A stretch of DNA of 64,000 bases from Mermis nigrescens (taxonomy: Eukaryota; Nematoda; Enoplea; Mermithida; Mermithidae). The position numbers and the translations under genes were made by a program. The notes beneath the pieces were generated by a model. That model was not told the origin of the DNA. It saw only the letters and a list, made by a program, of their open reading frames with translations, and did no database searches. Within the stretch, counting starts at the first letter, position 1; the number at the start of each line of letters is the position of its first letter. The DNA lies in NCBI GenBank assembly GCA_036768485.1, contig JAVLUZ010000339.1, positions 969,001 through 1,033,000 on the forward strand, read 5' to 3'. This document shows, in pieces, positions 52,798 through 63,490 of this stretch.

Positions 52798-53554
52798 CTA
52801 GCAAAGAAAAATGCTCCGATGGAACAAAAAAGATGAATATACTTGGAATTATTAGTTATTATGGATGTAAAAGGAGGGACTAGGAAAAATCTACCTAAAG
52901 TCGGAAAATCTGCTAAAAATCACACTTTCTCTAAGCAACGCAAAAAATCGATGTCTTCTTTTTGGCCTCTAAAAAAGTGTCTTTTTTTAAATAATGTTCG
53001 AAGTTTCAGATAAGAGTGTATAAACGAAATCTATCAAGGTTACTTTTTTAAATTGCTGGCACCTGATTGATAGAAAACTAAGAGGTATTGTATTTAAAGT
53101 TGTTTTGTTTTATGAGCATTATAGCAAGCAAAGCGGGAGCCGATTGATTAGTGCACACAATCGTTTCGGGCATGCTAGTGTATCTACATTAAGTCTGTTT
53201 TCAAGTCAAATTACGTTTTCCTATACTGTTTTTAACCAACCATGTCTTCAATTGTCTTCGATGTTTGCTATTTCATTCAATTGGCTTGGAAGACTGTTAG
53301 TTTACTTAATATCATTTCCCATAGCTACTGCATAGCTAACGTGCTGCTGTTTCAATCATTTATGGTTGAATATTTATTTTAATCTGTTGTACAGAATATA
53401 CATCGATTTTTGCGTTGCTTAGAGAAAGTGTGATTTTTAGCAGATTTTCCGACTTTTGGTAGATTTTCCTAGTCCCCTCCTTTTACATCCATAATAATCC
53501 ACAATTCCAAGTATATTCATCTTTTTTGTTCCATCGGAGCATTTTCTTTGCTAG
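52798..53554. mobile_element. Foldback element capping the right inverted arm
   Basis: Inverted ends of about 170 bp: CTAGCAAAGAAAAATGCTCC at 52798 and its complement ending CTTTGCTAG at 53554, plus AAAGGAGGGACTAGG / CCTAGTCCCCTCCTTT and the TTGCGTTGCTTAGAGAAAGT block. A 757-bp copy of the left cap, lacking the 470-bp extra segment. TA flanks it on both sides. No transposase. Confidence 0.82.
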
Positions 53555-53884
53555 TATATGTATATGTACGTAGAGTTATTCGCTGGAGGCACTGTAAACA
53601 TACCAGGTAACAAAAAAATTTAAAAAATGAATACACAATGAGAAATGTCGTGACTGGAGGCTACACTTTCTAATGTGACGAAAATGGTAATAATAGAAAA
53701 TCATTCATAAGTCCATTTGATGATGGCGATTTCAGTATACTGGTCTGTTCTAGAGTCTTCTATGGCTGACGCTGTTCAAAACAGCATAGTGTCTAAAAGG
53801 GAACGCGAAAAAATTGCAGATAGTGAGATTTACACTTTTGACCCTTTCGATGGATGACAAAGTTTTGGCGGTAGCTACGCGTTC

Positions 53885-54235
53885 ATGGGGCCGTTGACCT
53901 TCTAGAATGGCTTCTGACCCCCGAAAAAAGGCTGCGACCTCCTATAATTGTCGATTCGTAGAAACTGTAAGAGAAGTGGATTTTCAAGCGTTTTCAGCTC
54001 GTTTTGGTCGGCGCTTTGCGTCGTACATATTGTTTGACATTTCGTTCAATTTACTCGATTTTCAAATTACGTCGAGAATTTTCTTATGTTTTTATGTTTT
54101 AAAACGAACGAGCATTGCCCGAAACGTCGAAAAGCAATTGTTTTGACGTTACCCATAATTTTTTAGCTCAAAAGAGTCACTTTTTAAAAACTTTTTGGGC
54201 CATTTCCTCAAATTCCCAAGCTGTACATTTATGCA
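53885..54235 (-). repeat. N3-family copy, reverse, diverged
   Basis: The hairpin-like GGCGCTTTGCGTC (54010), the CGAAACGTCGAAAAGC block and the TTTTTGGGCC block follow N3 order in reverse. Confidence 0.5.
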
Positions 54236-54844
54236 TGGCGCGAGCATTAATTTAAACGATTGGATATTAGAAAAGCATACAAAATAAGCAGCACATTTTC
54301 GGTATTAAGAGAAGTTTCTGCAGAATTTGTCATAGTGAAATGCAAAGACTATGGTCTGTTCCATTTACATTTTCGCTTTACAACTTATTACTGGGCTGAA
54401 TATTTCACGCCTTAGGTTGTTGCAGCAGTTCGTTAGATGTGCCAAGCAAAAACGTCAAACATCAACAAAATTTAAAGCAACCAGCCGCTAAGAGAGCATT
54501 ATTTATTAAGCCATTTGTGCGGTAGAAAAAGCTGATACAGTAATAAGACATTAACGAAAATGGGCCGTATCTGGAATGGAATAGATTATAGATGTGTGAG
54601 TGTAGGTAGAAAACAAATCAGCGACGAGGGAGGGAAATAGAATAATATCAGAGAATTCGCAGCTAGTTTTACGCTTCTCTCCAATGCATCTTTATACGAA
54701 CAAAACGTTTAACCCTTTATTAATGGCACTTTGTGTAAGGTAGTTCATTCAAAATCTCATTCATATTCAAATTCCCCATCCTTCAAAAAGTCTCCTGATT
54801 TTTATCCGTGACTCTAGCTGCAGTAGGACGTGAGAAAAAGTCAT

Positions 54845-54945
54845 TTTTAGGACGGTCGTTAATAAGTGTATATCCCATTTTTTGGGAAGGTCGTTAGTAA
54901 GTTTACATGCAGGACGCTCGTCAATAAGTGTACCCATTTTTGCCG
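54845..54945. repeat. Three-unit tandem repeat GGWCGYTCGTTAATAAGTGTA
   Basis: Variants of GGACGGTCGTTAATAAGTGT occur at about 54850, 54888 and 54912. The spacers contain TATCCCATTTTT or TACCCATTTTT. Confidence 0.6.
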
Positions 54946-54999
54946 TCATTTTTGCATGGAAAATTTTTGGGATTGACGTTCTCTATATAGTCTGATGTT

Positions 55000-57000
55000 G
55001 TTCCAAGGCGATTCTCTAGTTTAGATACATACAAGGTACATATAGGTAGGTATACGTACCTATGTACCTAATTGGACTATTAAACAGCTGGTTTACAAGG
55101 TAGTATCGGTGTAACACCGAGAGTTACACGTGCAGGCGGACTTGCCTTAGCAGTTCGCGATAGCCATAACATAGCCAATACTAGTAGCTATCTATGATAG
55201 TGCACTGTAGGCTATGCCTTCGGTCTTCCCATTATTTCCCCAATTTTCAATAATAAAAAACATTTAGATACTTGTCCGGTAGCATAGAGTTAAGTGTATG
55301 ATAATAGTAATTGTTTCATGCATACCGCTTACGTTAATCGAGAACAGTCGATCTGAGATAAAAGTGAATCAGTATTACGTTAATTTGATCTTTGTTTAAT
55401 TTACTGTAATGGTCTATTGAGGCCAATGTAGTTAGTGTTGTTGAAGTCGAGTTGGCCGTCATGCGTTGCTCAGATCCGTACGTTTTTCGTTTTTCTTTTG
55501 CTTTATTGTTGTTGTCGGCAACCAGGCCGTGATTTCTTCATCCAATTAAAATAGAGAAAAGCCTACCCAGGGTTTTCGGTTATACCGGGGTTAGGCCGGC
55601 CACTCCTACGTCGAGGATTGCAACTCATCCGAGTGGACGGATAGGTAATTTCCGTATGATTGCTATTTTTATTTGGAAATCTTAATTTATGTCTCAAACC
55701 AAAAATTGATCAAAAAATATTATCTAATCTTTAGAGATGATTGATCAGGTTAGAGCTCGATGTTGTTGTTTTCATAGTCTATTGTGCTACACGAATTAGG
55801 AACCAAAAAACCTTTCTGAAATAGGTACTGATTGGAAAATAAGTTAAATATTCAACAGGCTTGAGATGAGTCCAGCTGACCTCCGCAGTAAATACCGAGA
55901 CTAGGTAAGTAGCCTTAGGTCTTAGGGCGTAGCTGCTGAGATCACCCAACATAAAAGCGGCCAGCAATATTAGGGCTGAGGGGATCGAAGCCTTAAGGTC
56001 TCTAAGGGTCCAAAGATCGAAAGCTATCCAGGGCCCGCGCGATCAGGACCAGCACTAAGCGTAGACTTAAGTACCTCTGCCTAGAGTAAATCTCGAAGGC
56101 AAATACACCCGTCCTATGTCCGATTCTCTGTAGACATGAGGCGGCTCTGTGGCCCATTGGATGTTCCCTCCTTTAGGCTGCTAGCTACAGCCGAACTGAT
56201 CAATCATCGTAAAATTACTTTTTGATTCAAAAACTATCATTTTGGCCATCTAAGAATGTGTAACATTTTGTTCATTTGTTGTTGTATCGACCGCGATCGT
56301 GGCAGTGCACAATTTAGAAAGCGTCCATGGTAAAGATTTTGTGTATCGTGGTAAAGTCATCGTTATTTTTCTATTTCCGTCGGATCTCTATCGACAAGGC
56401 AGCTCTCACGCTTGCATTTTTTCCATAAACGTCGACCCTCAGGCGATGATTTATCATCTTTCTCTTCTGACGACAAAGTTCCGTCATTTAGGTTCTTACC
56501 TACCTGTTTTTCTAACCACAGCCTACTTTCTTGCCTTTAGGCTTAGTCCTACCTGTTTTCGATCATTTCACGTCAGGTATATCTTACTTCACGTAAGCAA
56601 ATACTATTTACGTGGAAAACCTGTTTTTCGGATCGACAAAGGCCAAATTCGAAACATTTAATTTTGGACAAAATTTCGACATACTGAAATTTATTTTTAC
56701 CCAAGGCCATAATTTTCATTCAATGCGATACCTAAAAATGGCAGGAAAAAAGATTTTGCGGACACAGCCGCTAATTGAAAAAACCTTCTACGCCACCTAC
56801 TTCAGCTCGCCAATTACCTACACAGCGCCTGTTGACTCTAATAGCGTGTAATTCTCGCGAGTAATGACACAATTACGAGGCAGTAACTAGTAAGGTGAAT
56901 AATGATAAATTACCACATCATAATGCGCGCGCCCAATACACAGTCTGAAGATGAACTGTTATTGAGTACCATCGCGATCGTGCATTAATCGAACCGATAT
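55000..57000. other. Unassigned region upstream of the retrotransposon (possible 5' LTR/leader)
   Basis: About 55850-56200 is less AT-rich than its surroundings. No segment here was found to be duplicated at 63.5-64.0 kb, so an LTR cannot be shown. An open frame at 56299-56661 has no recognised motif. Confidence 0.35.
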
Positions 57001-57003
57001 AGA

Positions 57004-59160
57004 ATGGATCCCAATATTGATAATTCATCAAATCATACAATGATTGATAATATGACTACTATTAATACAGCAAATAATCCTGAAACCAGTTCGGAAGCGA
57101 AAATCTCGATTCTGGCGTAGAAAGTAATCATAGTCACATTGCATAAATGCGACAAAGCGTGCTAATGCTAATATGACTAATGATCTTATTTTAAAAGCAT
57201 TACAAACTATTCATTTGCAATTTTTGGACCTTTCTACGCACGTTGATCAAGATAAAGAAAATGTGGATGAAATGCGTAAACTGCGTCTGGAGCTAAGCAC
57301 TATGCTTAAACCCCAACCAGTTTTGAATCGCATAGAGAATAATTCATCTGAGCGTTAATGACTCAATTGATAGCAAATTTTTCTGAATTTAATGCGCAAA
57401 GTGCAAATCGTGCGCAAAGTACGCATTGTGCATCTTCACTGTTGTCCACTGGAAACAGCGCATCAAATTCACGCTCACCTTCGGAAACTGTTCCTGAAAA
57501 TATCATTCCAAATTGTCACGAACCACGCGCCTGAGATATCTAATTTATCACGAAGAATCCTGTAAACGGGTTTGCAACCAGTGCAAAACTCAGGTTTTTC
57601 GGATAACATACCTATGATTTCGCAGCCGTCGGTACCAATTTTAGCGAGCGTGTTGCTTGATCGGCCTTTGCTGCCCTTAAATCGTATCTTCTTTGTTACT
57701 AATCTTTCTACGAGTTCGCAGCAGCAATTGAATCCACCACCGCTGCAGTATTTTCCACCTCAAGGAGAAATCTTAGCCAATAATTATGTACCTAATCCCA
57801 TAAATGTGGAAATACCACCTAATAATCCTATTTTGCATTCCTCCAATATCCGAAATGCAACCGGTTGAGATAAATTTATCTGGCATTAATAATGAATCTG
57901 CAGATTTGCAAAATGAATCTGCGCCCCTACCTGAATCATCTAGTAGGAGAAAACATGTCAAATTTTTCTGATGAAAGTTATCTAATAGCTATGATTGCCC
58001 AGCGCGTGTTGCTTTCGCGTACTTAAAAGCAGATCAGCGCCCAGGCGGCGTCATCGTTATAATTCAGGTTCTTCATCTGAAAGCTCGCATGGTGATTCAC
58101 GTCACAAAGCTGATTCTTTGAATCGCGGACCATTTGTTTCATGCAATTTGCAATTGCTAATAAAAAATTTTTTGATGGCGATAAAAGCGGATATAAAAGC
58201 AAATTTTGCAGAATTTGAATCACTTGCCAATACCTACGATATTGACAAAGCTGATCGTCTAAAATTCGCAACTGGATTTCTTGATCCTTATGCTATCGCG
58301 TTTATACAGTTTGTTACCTGCTGATATACAACAATCGTATTCAAAAACGAAACAAGCGCTAATAACGAGATTTTGTCCAATGGACACGGTGCGCTCTTTA
58401 ATCGTTTTGTCACACAAACAACAGCCTAACAAATCGGTTAAAGCTTATTACATCTCTCGCTTCGCGAGTTCAGTAAATCCGATCCTTATCTTGAAGTTGA
58501 CTCGCCACATTTCAATAATTTAATGCGACATCAACTAAAACAAGGTTTATTACCACACATTTCGAAAGAGGCATATCACAAAAAACCTAGAGCATCATTA
58601 GCTGAATTTTGGACAATGCGCTAAGCGCTGAATTTGCTAACAAAGAATTTGAGGATAAAAAGGCAGTAACGCCTTACATATCGGTAACAGCTGCTCTCGT
58701 AGGCAGTGCAGTACCTAAAGATACTCCTCGCGCATCTAATCAAAGCGATGCAAATCGTTAGCGTCATAGAGCGTTTCATCGCTCCTCGCATGCTGAGAAA
58801 CCAGAAAATTCTTCTCGCAAATATTGCACCTTTTGCAAGCGCATAGGTCACATTTATGAGGGAGAATGTTTCACACGGCAAAGACAAGAAACATCTAATA
58901 ATGCTAATCATAATACTCAACCTGATCGAAATAATAATTCTATGGCTCGCAATCGCAGCCAGTCGCGTTCTTTTTCGCGATGAAATTGTTCGCCATCGCA
59001 TTCGAATTCGCAAAGTAGAAATCGATCTCAATCACGATATCGTAACTCTAGTCAACATCATTCATCTAACTATGCGAATAATGATAATCGCTTTGAATCA
59101 AGCAATCACGATCGAATTTTAGGCAAAATCGTAATGAGTATTGCAAAATTCTTGTGCTAA
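57004..59160 (+). pseudogene. gag relic of the Ty3/gypsy element
   Basis: Broken frame starting MDPNIDNSSN, stopping early and resuming in other frames. The segment around 58180-58600 looks like a capsid region. A Cys-His pattern CTFCKRIGHIYEGEC at about 58824-58870 resembles a CCHC knuckle with one extra residue before the last Cys. Ser/Arg-rich sequence follows. Confidence 0.65.
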
Positions 59161-59559
59161 TTATCCAAATTCGCGTTACGTAATCGTATAATAATCAACC
59201 GCGCCAAAATACACCTTTTGTGCAATTCCCAAATGAACAGTGTGGGACATACTATAATTCTAATTACCGTAGCGATAACAACTTTAATCGACCATATGTC
59301 ACATACACCGCAGATAACCAGCCACCATGAATGTGCCCCCACCGCAGCCAGCCCTTACATCTCCTCATGATGTAAACACGGTTACTGCGAAAGGGTCAGA
59401 ATCTAGCGCGCGTCCCAATCTATTCGCGTCGCAAGAATTTCTCCAAAGGGTACAAACGTTTACAACGTCGTCTCCCAACTTACAAAAAAATTAATCTACC
59501 TCCATCTAAGACTTTGGAATCCTAATATTCCTATTGTAAGCCATGCTGGGACTAACTTA

Positions 59560-59930
59560 CCTACCATTCTCGTTAAAGTTCATGGTATTGACGTACCCGC
59601 TCTCATAGATACGGGTTCACAGGTCACCATGATGATCACGTCTGCATTCTTACGTCTTGGTTTTAATTTACCACCTAAACAGTCTTACAAGTCGTACATG
59701 GTGTAGGCGAAATCACTGCAGTAGTTTGTTATAAGAGTAAACATGACTTTAATCATTGCAGAACGATCTATTTCTACCTCAGTATCAATAATTGATCACT
59801 TGCCGGAAGACATGCTCTTAGGATATGATTTTTGCGAATCCGCACTCATGTGGGTTAATCCTGAGCATTGTGCTTTTTTAAACGGCATAAAGATTAATTT
59901 ACTCTCATCTCACAAAAAATTGCAATTTCG
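59560..59930 (+). pseudogene. Aspartic protease relic
   Basis: PALIDTGSQVTMM-like active-site block around 59600-59630, and DHLPEDMLLGYDF near 59800, the usual second protease block of gypsy elements. A frameshift lies between the two. Confidence 0.72.
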
Positions 59931-60219
59931 CATGAAACCGCGCAGCTACCTCTGGTGTTGTGTGTGCAGGTTTTCGTTACCTGAGCCTGTTATAATACAA
60001 CCTAGGCATGAATTAATTACACCTGGCTATATAAGTCACGGTTCTTGCAATTTTGATTTCGCATTATTTGAACCAAATCGATTTTATGGAAAAAACTTCA
60101 CTTTTTGTTGCTCCGTCTATAGTCGATGCTCCACAGCCTTTAATACCTGTTCAGCGTTTGTAACATCTCTAAAGCGCCAATTCGCATTGACTCTGGTGAA
60201 ATAATAGGTTCTTTAACCT

Positions 60220-61650
60220 CTGATGCCAAAGTCGTGTCACATGTTTCATCTTTTGATGATAGAACACAGAACTTTTGCATCAATAAATAAAGCTTTAAAC
60301 GGCTCATACGTTGATTCTGAACAACGCTTAGCTGAAGTTAATGAATTATGTTTTAAATACGACTCAATTTTTGCATTAAAAAACGAACCTCTCGGACGTA
60401 CCTTCTTGATGAAACATCATATTGACACAGGGGATAATCCGCCCGTTGTTGGAAAAACTTATCGTGTTGAACATTCTAGAAGAGAATCTATGCAGAAAAT
60501 TACCGAAATGAAATACTTGGATAAATTATCCGACCTACAACCACGTGGGCAGCAAGAAAATTCTGGGGGGGGTCCAAGATTTTTTGAAGGTCAAAAAATG
60601 GCCTTAAAAATGGTGATATGGCGATAAAAACACCATTTTTCGGCGATTTCTCATCAAGCACTATCCATTGGCATCAAAAAATTGCGGAAAAAACGAAAAA
60701 AATTTTCAAAAATTGATTTCTGGGGGTCTTTTGATTTCTGGGGGGGGTCTTTTGGTTTTCTGGGGGGGGGTCAGGCCCCCCCAGATCCCCCCACGCCCAT
60801 GTGTGCCTACAACTAGCCCATGGGCAAGTCCACTATTTCTCATAGGAAAAAAGGACGGTTCCCTTAGGCCAGTCGTCGATTATCGGCCGGTTAAATGGCG
60901 TTACTAAAAGCGCCAAGTTTATCCTCTTCCACAATTAGACGATTCTTTCGATACTTTAGGCAATGCTGCATATTTTAGCACACTAGATTTAAAATCTGGA
61001 TACTGGCAAATTCCACTCGATAATAAATCTCGCGAAAAAACTGCATTTATATGTCCTGTTGGTCATTACAAATTTGAAGTTTTACCTTTTGGTTAAAGAA
61101 TGCGCCGCCAGATTTCCAAAAAGACTAATGGAGCTTGTGCTCGCGGAGTCTAAATTGAAATCTTGTCTCGTTTACTTCAATGACATAATTATTATTTCGC
61201 GCACCTTCAAAGAACATTTAAAAGATCTTGAAAATGTTTTTATTGCTCTTAAAAAGGCAAACTTACGTGTAAAGCCTGATAAATGCCATCTTGCGCTAAT
61301 GCAGAGGTAAAATTTCTTGGCCACAGCATCAGTGCAATGGGCATTGCTCCTGACATGTCCAAAGTCGCGGATTTAATCTCGTTTCCCGTACCAAAAACCG
61401 TTAAATCCTTACAAGTTATTCCTCGGCTTAGTCAATGGTTTAAGAAATTCGTTAAAGATCTTGCTAAAATCGCTAAACCGCTGTTCCATCTTCTTCGTAA
61501 AGATGTCGAATTTTGCTGGAAGGCCGAACACCAAACCGCCTTTGAGCTTCTGAAGAAAGCGTTTACGTCCCCACCTATTTTGCAACTACCAAAATTTGAC
61601 AATGAGCACCAATTTATTTTAACAACTGATGCAAGTAACTATCGTTAGGT
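60220..61650 (+). pseudogene. Reverse transcriptase/RNase H relic
   Basis: Fingers and palm motifs are in order, but in different frames and split by the MITE at 60542-60805. The YFND at 61173-61184 lacks the first catalytic Asp. FLGHSISAMGI at ~61315 and TTDAS at ~61620 mark the connection and RNase H regions. RNase H continues to ~61950 in broken frames. Confidence 0.82.
60542..60805 (+). mobile_element. N1-family MITE inserted in the retrotransposon RT gene
   Basis: Starts CACGTGGGCAGCAAG and ends CCACGCCCATGTGTG. A perfect duplication CCTACAAC flanks it (60534-60541, 60806-60813). The RT reading frame resumes directly after the second duplication, so the pre-insertion site is known. This fixes the 8-bp duplication of N1 independently. 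Confidence 0.95.
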
Positions 61651-62289
61651 GCTATTTTAGCCTTAAAAACATTTACCATCACACAAAAATCAATTTATTC
61701 TTGCTTCGCTAGTCGCGTGCTAAATTCTGCCAAATGTAACTATGCTACTTCGGAAAAAGAAGCACTAGCGGTAGTGTGGGCCATCAAGAATTATTGACAT
61801 TATCTTTTACGGTAAAAAATTTATTGTCGAAACTGATCATCAAGCATTAACCTGGCTAGTAAACGTTAAAGACCCATTGAGTCGATTCGCCGTTGGGGTC
61901 TCAAATTACAGGAATACGAATATGATGTCGTTTATGTTCCTGGTGCATATAACTGCGCCAGCTGATCTTCTTTCACGACATCCTAAATATGATCATACCA
62001 GAACGCAAATATAAATTAGAGCGCAAAAATGTTGTTAACATCGCAAATTTAAGTGGAAGACTCTGAGTCAGATTATGAATCGGTTCCACCTGACCCGATC
62101 AGCGCAATAAGCGCCTACTGCACCAATTAATCATCCGAATCGCATAAAATAACAATCCTACTCTGCGCCAAGCCGATCCTACTAATACAAAACCACCTAC
62201 ATTTTGTGAACGCCTGTTACTACCATTCAGAAAAAGCCAAAATGCTAACACCTGCGCATTTACTCGCTGAGCAAGCGTGCAGATGACGA

Positions 62290-63490
62290 ATTGCATAAAA
62301 TTCGCATTGCATTGAATGACTTAACGAAAAAATATCGTGACGAATTTTTTCTTGTAAACGATGTACTTTTTTGTCAATTCCAACCCAAGCGTTCACCAAC
62401 TGTCGTTCATCAAATAGTCATACCCAAATCTTTGCATCGTTTTATATTAACTGAATTTCATGACTCTATTTTTGGACTCATTTTTCATCGCACAAAATCT
62501 TGCCTGCCATACAAATGCGTTATTGGTGGCGTGCATGGAAAATGTGATTGTGGTGTAGGAATTGTGATGTGTGCTTACAACATAAGGTCGCATTAAATTC
62601 CATCCGTTCCGTTGCAACCAATCGAAGTATCCGCGCCCTTTGAACTTATTCGTGTGATTGTTTTGCATATGCCGCGTCTCCCTCCAGAAACGACAAATTG
62701 TAGTTTTTATGGATTATTTTACAAAATACGTGGAAGCTTTTGCTGTTTCTGACATAAAAGCATAACAATTGCAAATTTATTATTATGAGAAATTATACGC
62801 ATTTATGGAGTTCCCAAGAAATTTTTGACAGATCAGGGTCAAACTTTCCATCTACCTAATTTCGGAAGTTGTAAACTATTAAATGTTCAAAAAATATTTA
62901 CAACCCCATATCACCCCAGTGTGATGGGTTGGTGGAACGTTAATCGTACTTTGATTGATGGTTTGTCTAAGCTGAGCGCGCGTTCCCAGTATGATTGGGA
63001 GCAATATCTACCTTTTGCGTTATTTGCGTACCGCGCGACTCCACAATCATCAACTAATATATCTCCTTTTGAAATGCTTTATGGTCGCAATTAAGCATTT
63101 CCACTTGACCCTTTACTCATAAATGACTTCGTGATAAATCCGAATTTACCATCTGTTGCGGAAAAATACGTCATTGATTTGAAGCTGACTTTGCAAGATC
63201 TACATGAAATTGCGTCTCAAATTTAGCGCAAGCGCGTAAGCAGCAAAAATCGCAATATGACAAGTCCGTAATGCACACAAATTTTAATCTCTCGGATATA
63301 GTCTACCTTAACAATACCTCAGTAATTCAACCCAAAATCGGTAAACTATCATCCAAGCGTGTTGATCCATATCGAATTATTGATTTACCTACTCCTGAAA
63401 CTGCAAAAATCGCATATGTCTATAATCCTCTCATCACTCATCTCGTTCACAGGAATAGACTTCTGCCTGAGCCTAAACTTTCCTTATTCT
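62290..63490 (+). pseudogene. Integrase relic
   Basis: LHRFILTEFHDS (zinc-finger histidines) at ~62440, a cysteine pair near 62540-62575, MDYFTKY near 62710, TDQG at ~62828, PYHPSVMGWW near 62905, SPFEMLYGRN near 63065, then a GPY/F-like module. Several stops and frameshifts. Confidence 0.8.

Larger units (their letters stand above)
57004..63490 (+). mobile_element. Ty3/gypsy LTR retrotransposon, internal region, heavily decayed
   Basis: The order is gag, protease, reverse transcriptase, RNase H, integrase, as in Ty3/gypsy elements. Seen: a gag-like start at 57004; a zinc-knuckle-like CTFCKRIGH at ~58824; protease IDTGSQ at ~59605; RT blocks (SPWASPLFLIGKKDGS and LDLKSGYWQIPL); RNase H TTDAS at ~61620; an integrase zinc-finger-like region at ~62440-62590; integrase core TDQG at ~62828 and PYHPS; and a GPY-like KLSSKRVDPYRI near 63340. 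Many stops and frameshifts break every gene. The RT catalytic YxDD reads YFND (61173-61184). An N1 MITE is inserted at 60542-60805. No envelope-like frame was recognised and LTRs were not found. Confidence 0.88.

Noticed and set aside
29703..53554. Claim that the inverted arms and Pdk form a proven gene-capturing transposon
   Set aside because: No shared target duplication at the outer borders is visible, Pdk has a normal intron-rich host structure, and the arms are old. Kept only as a hypothesis in the findings.
56299..56851. Two open frames upstream of the retrotransposon (120 and 79 residues)
   Set aside because: No motif and no conserved neighbour. Could be leader or LTR sequence; not supportable as genes.
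57004..63490. Endogenous retrovirus with envelope
   Set aside because: No envelope-like frame, signal peptide or transmembrane segment follows the integrase. It is better described as a plain Ty3/gypsy element.
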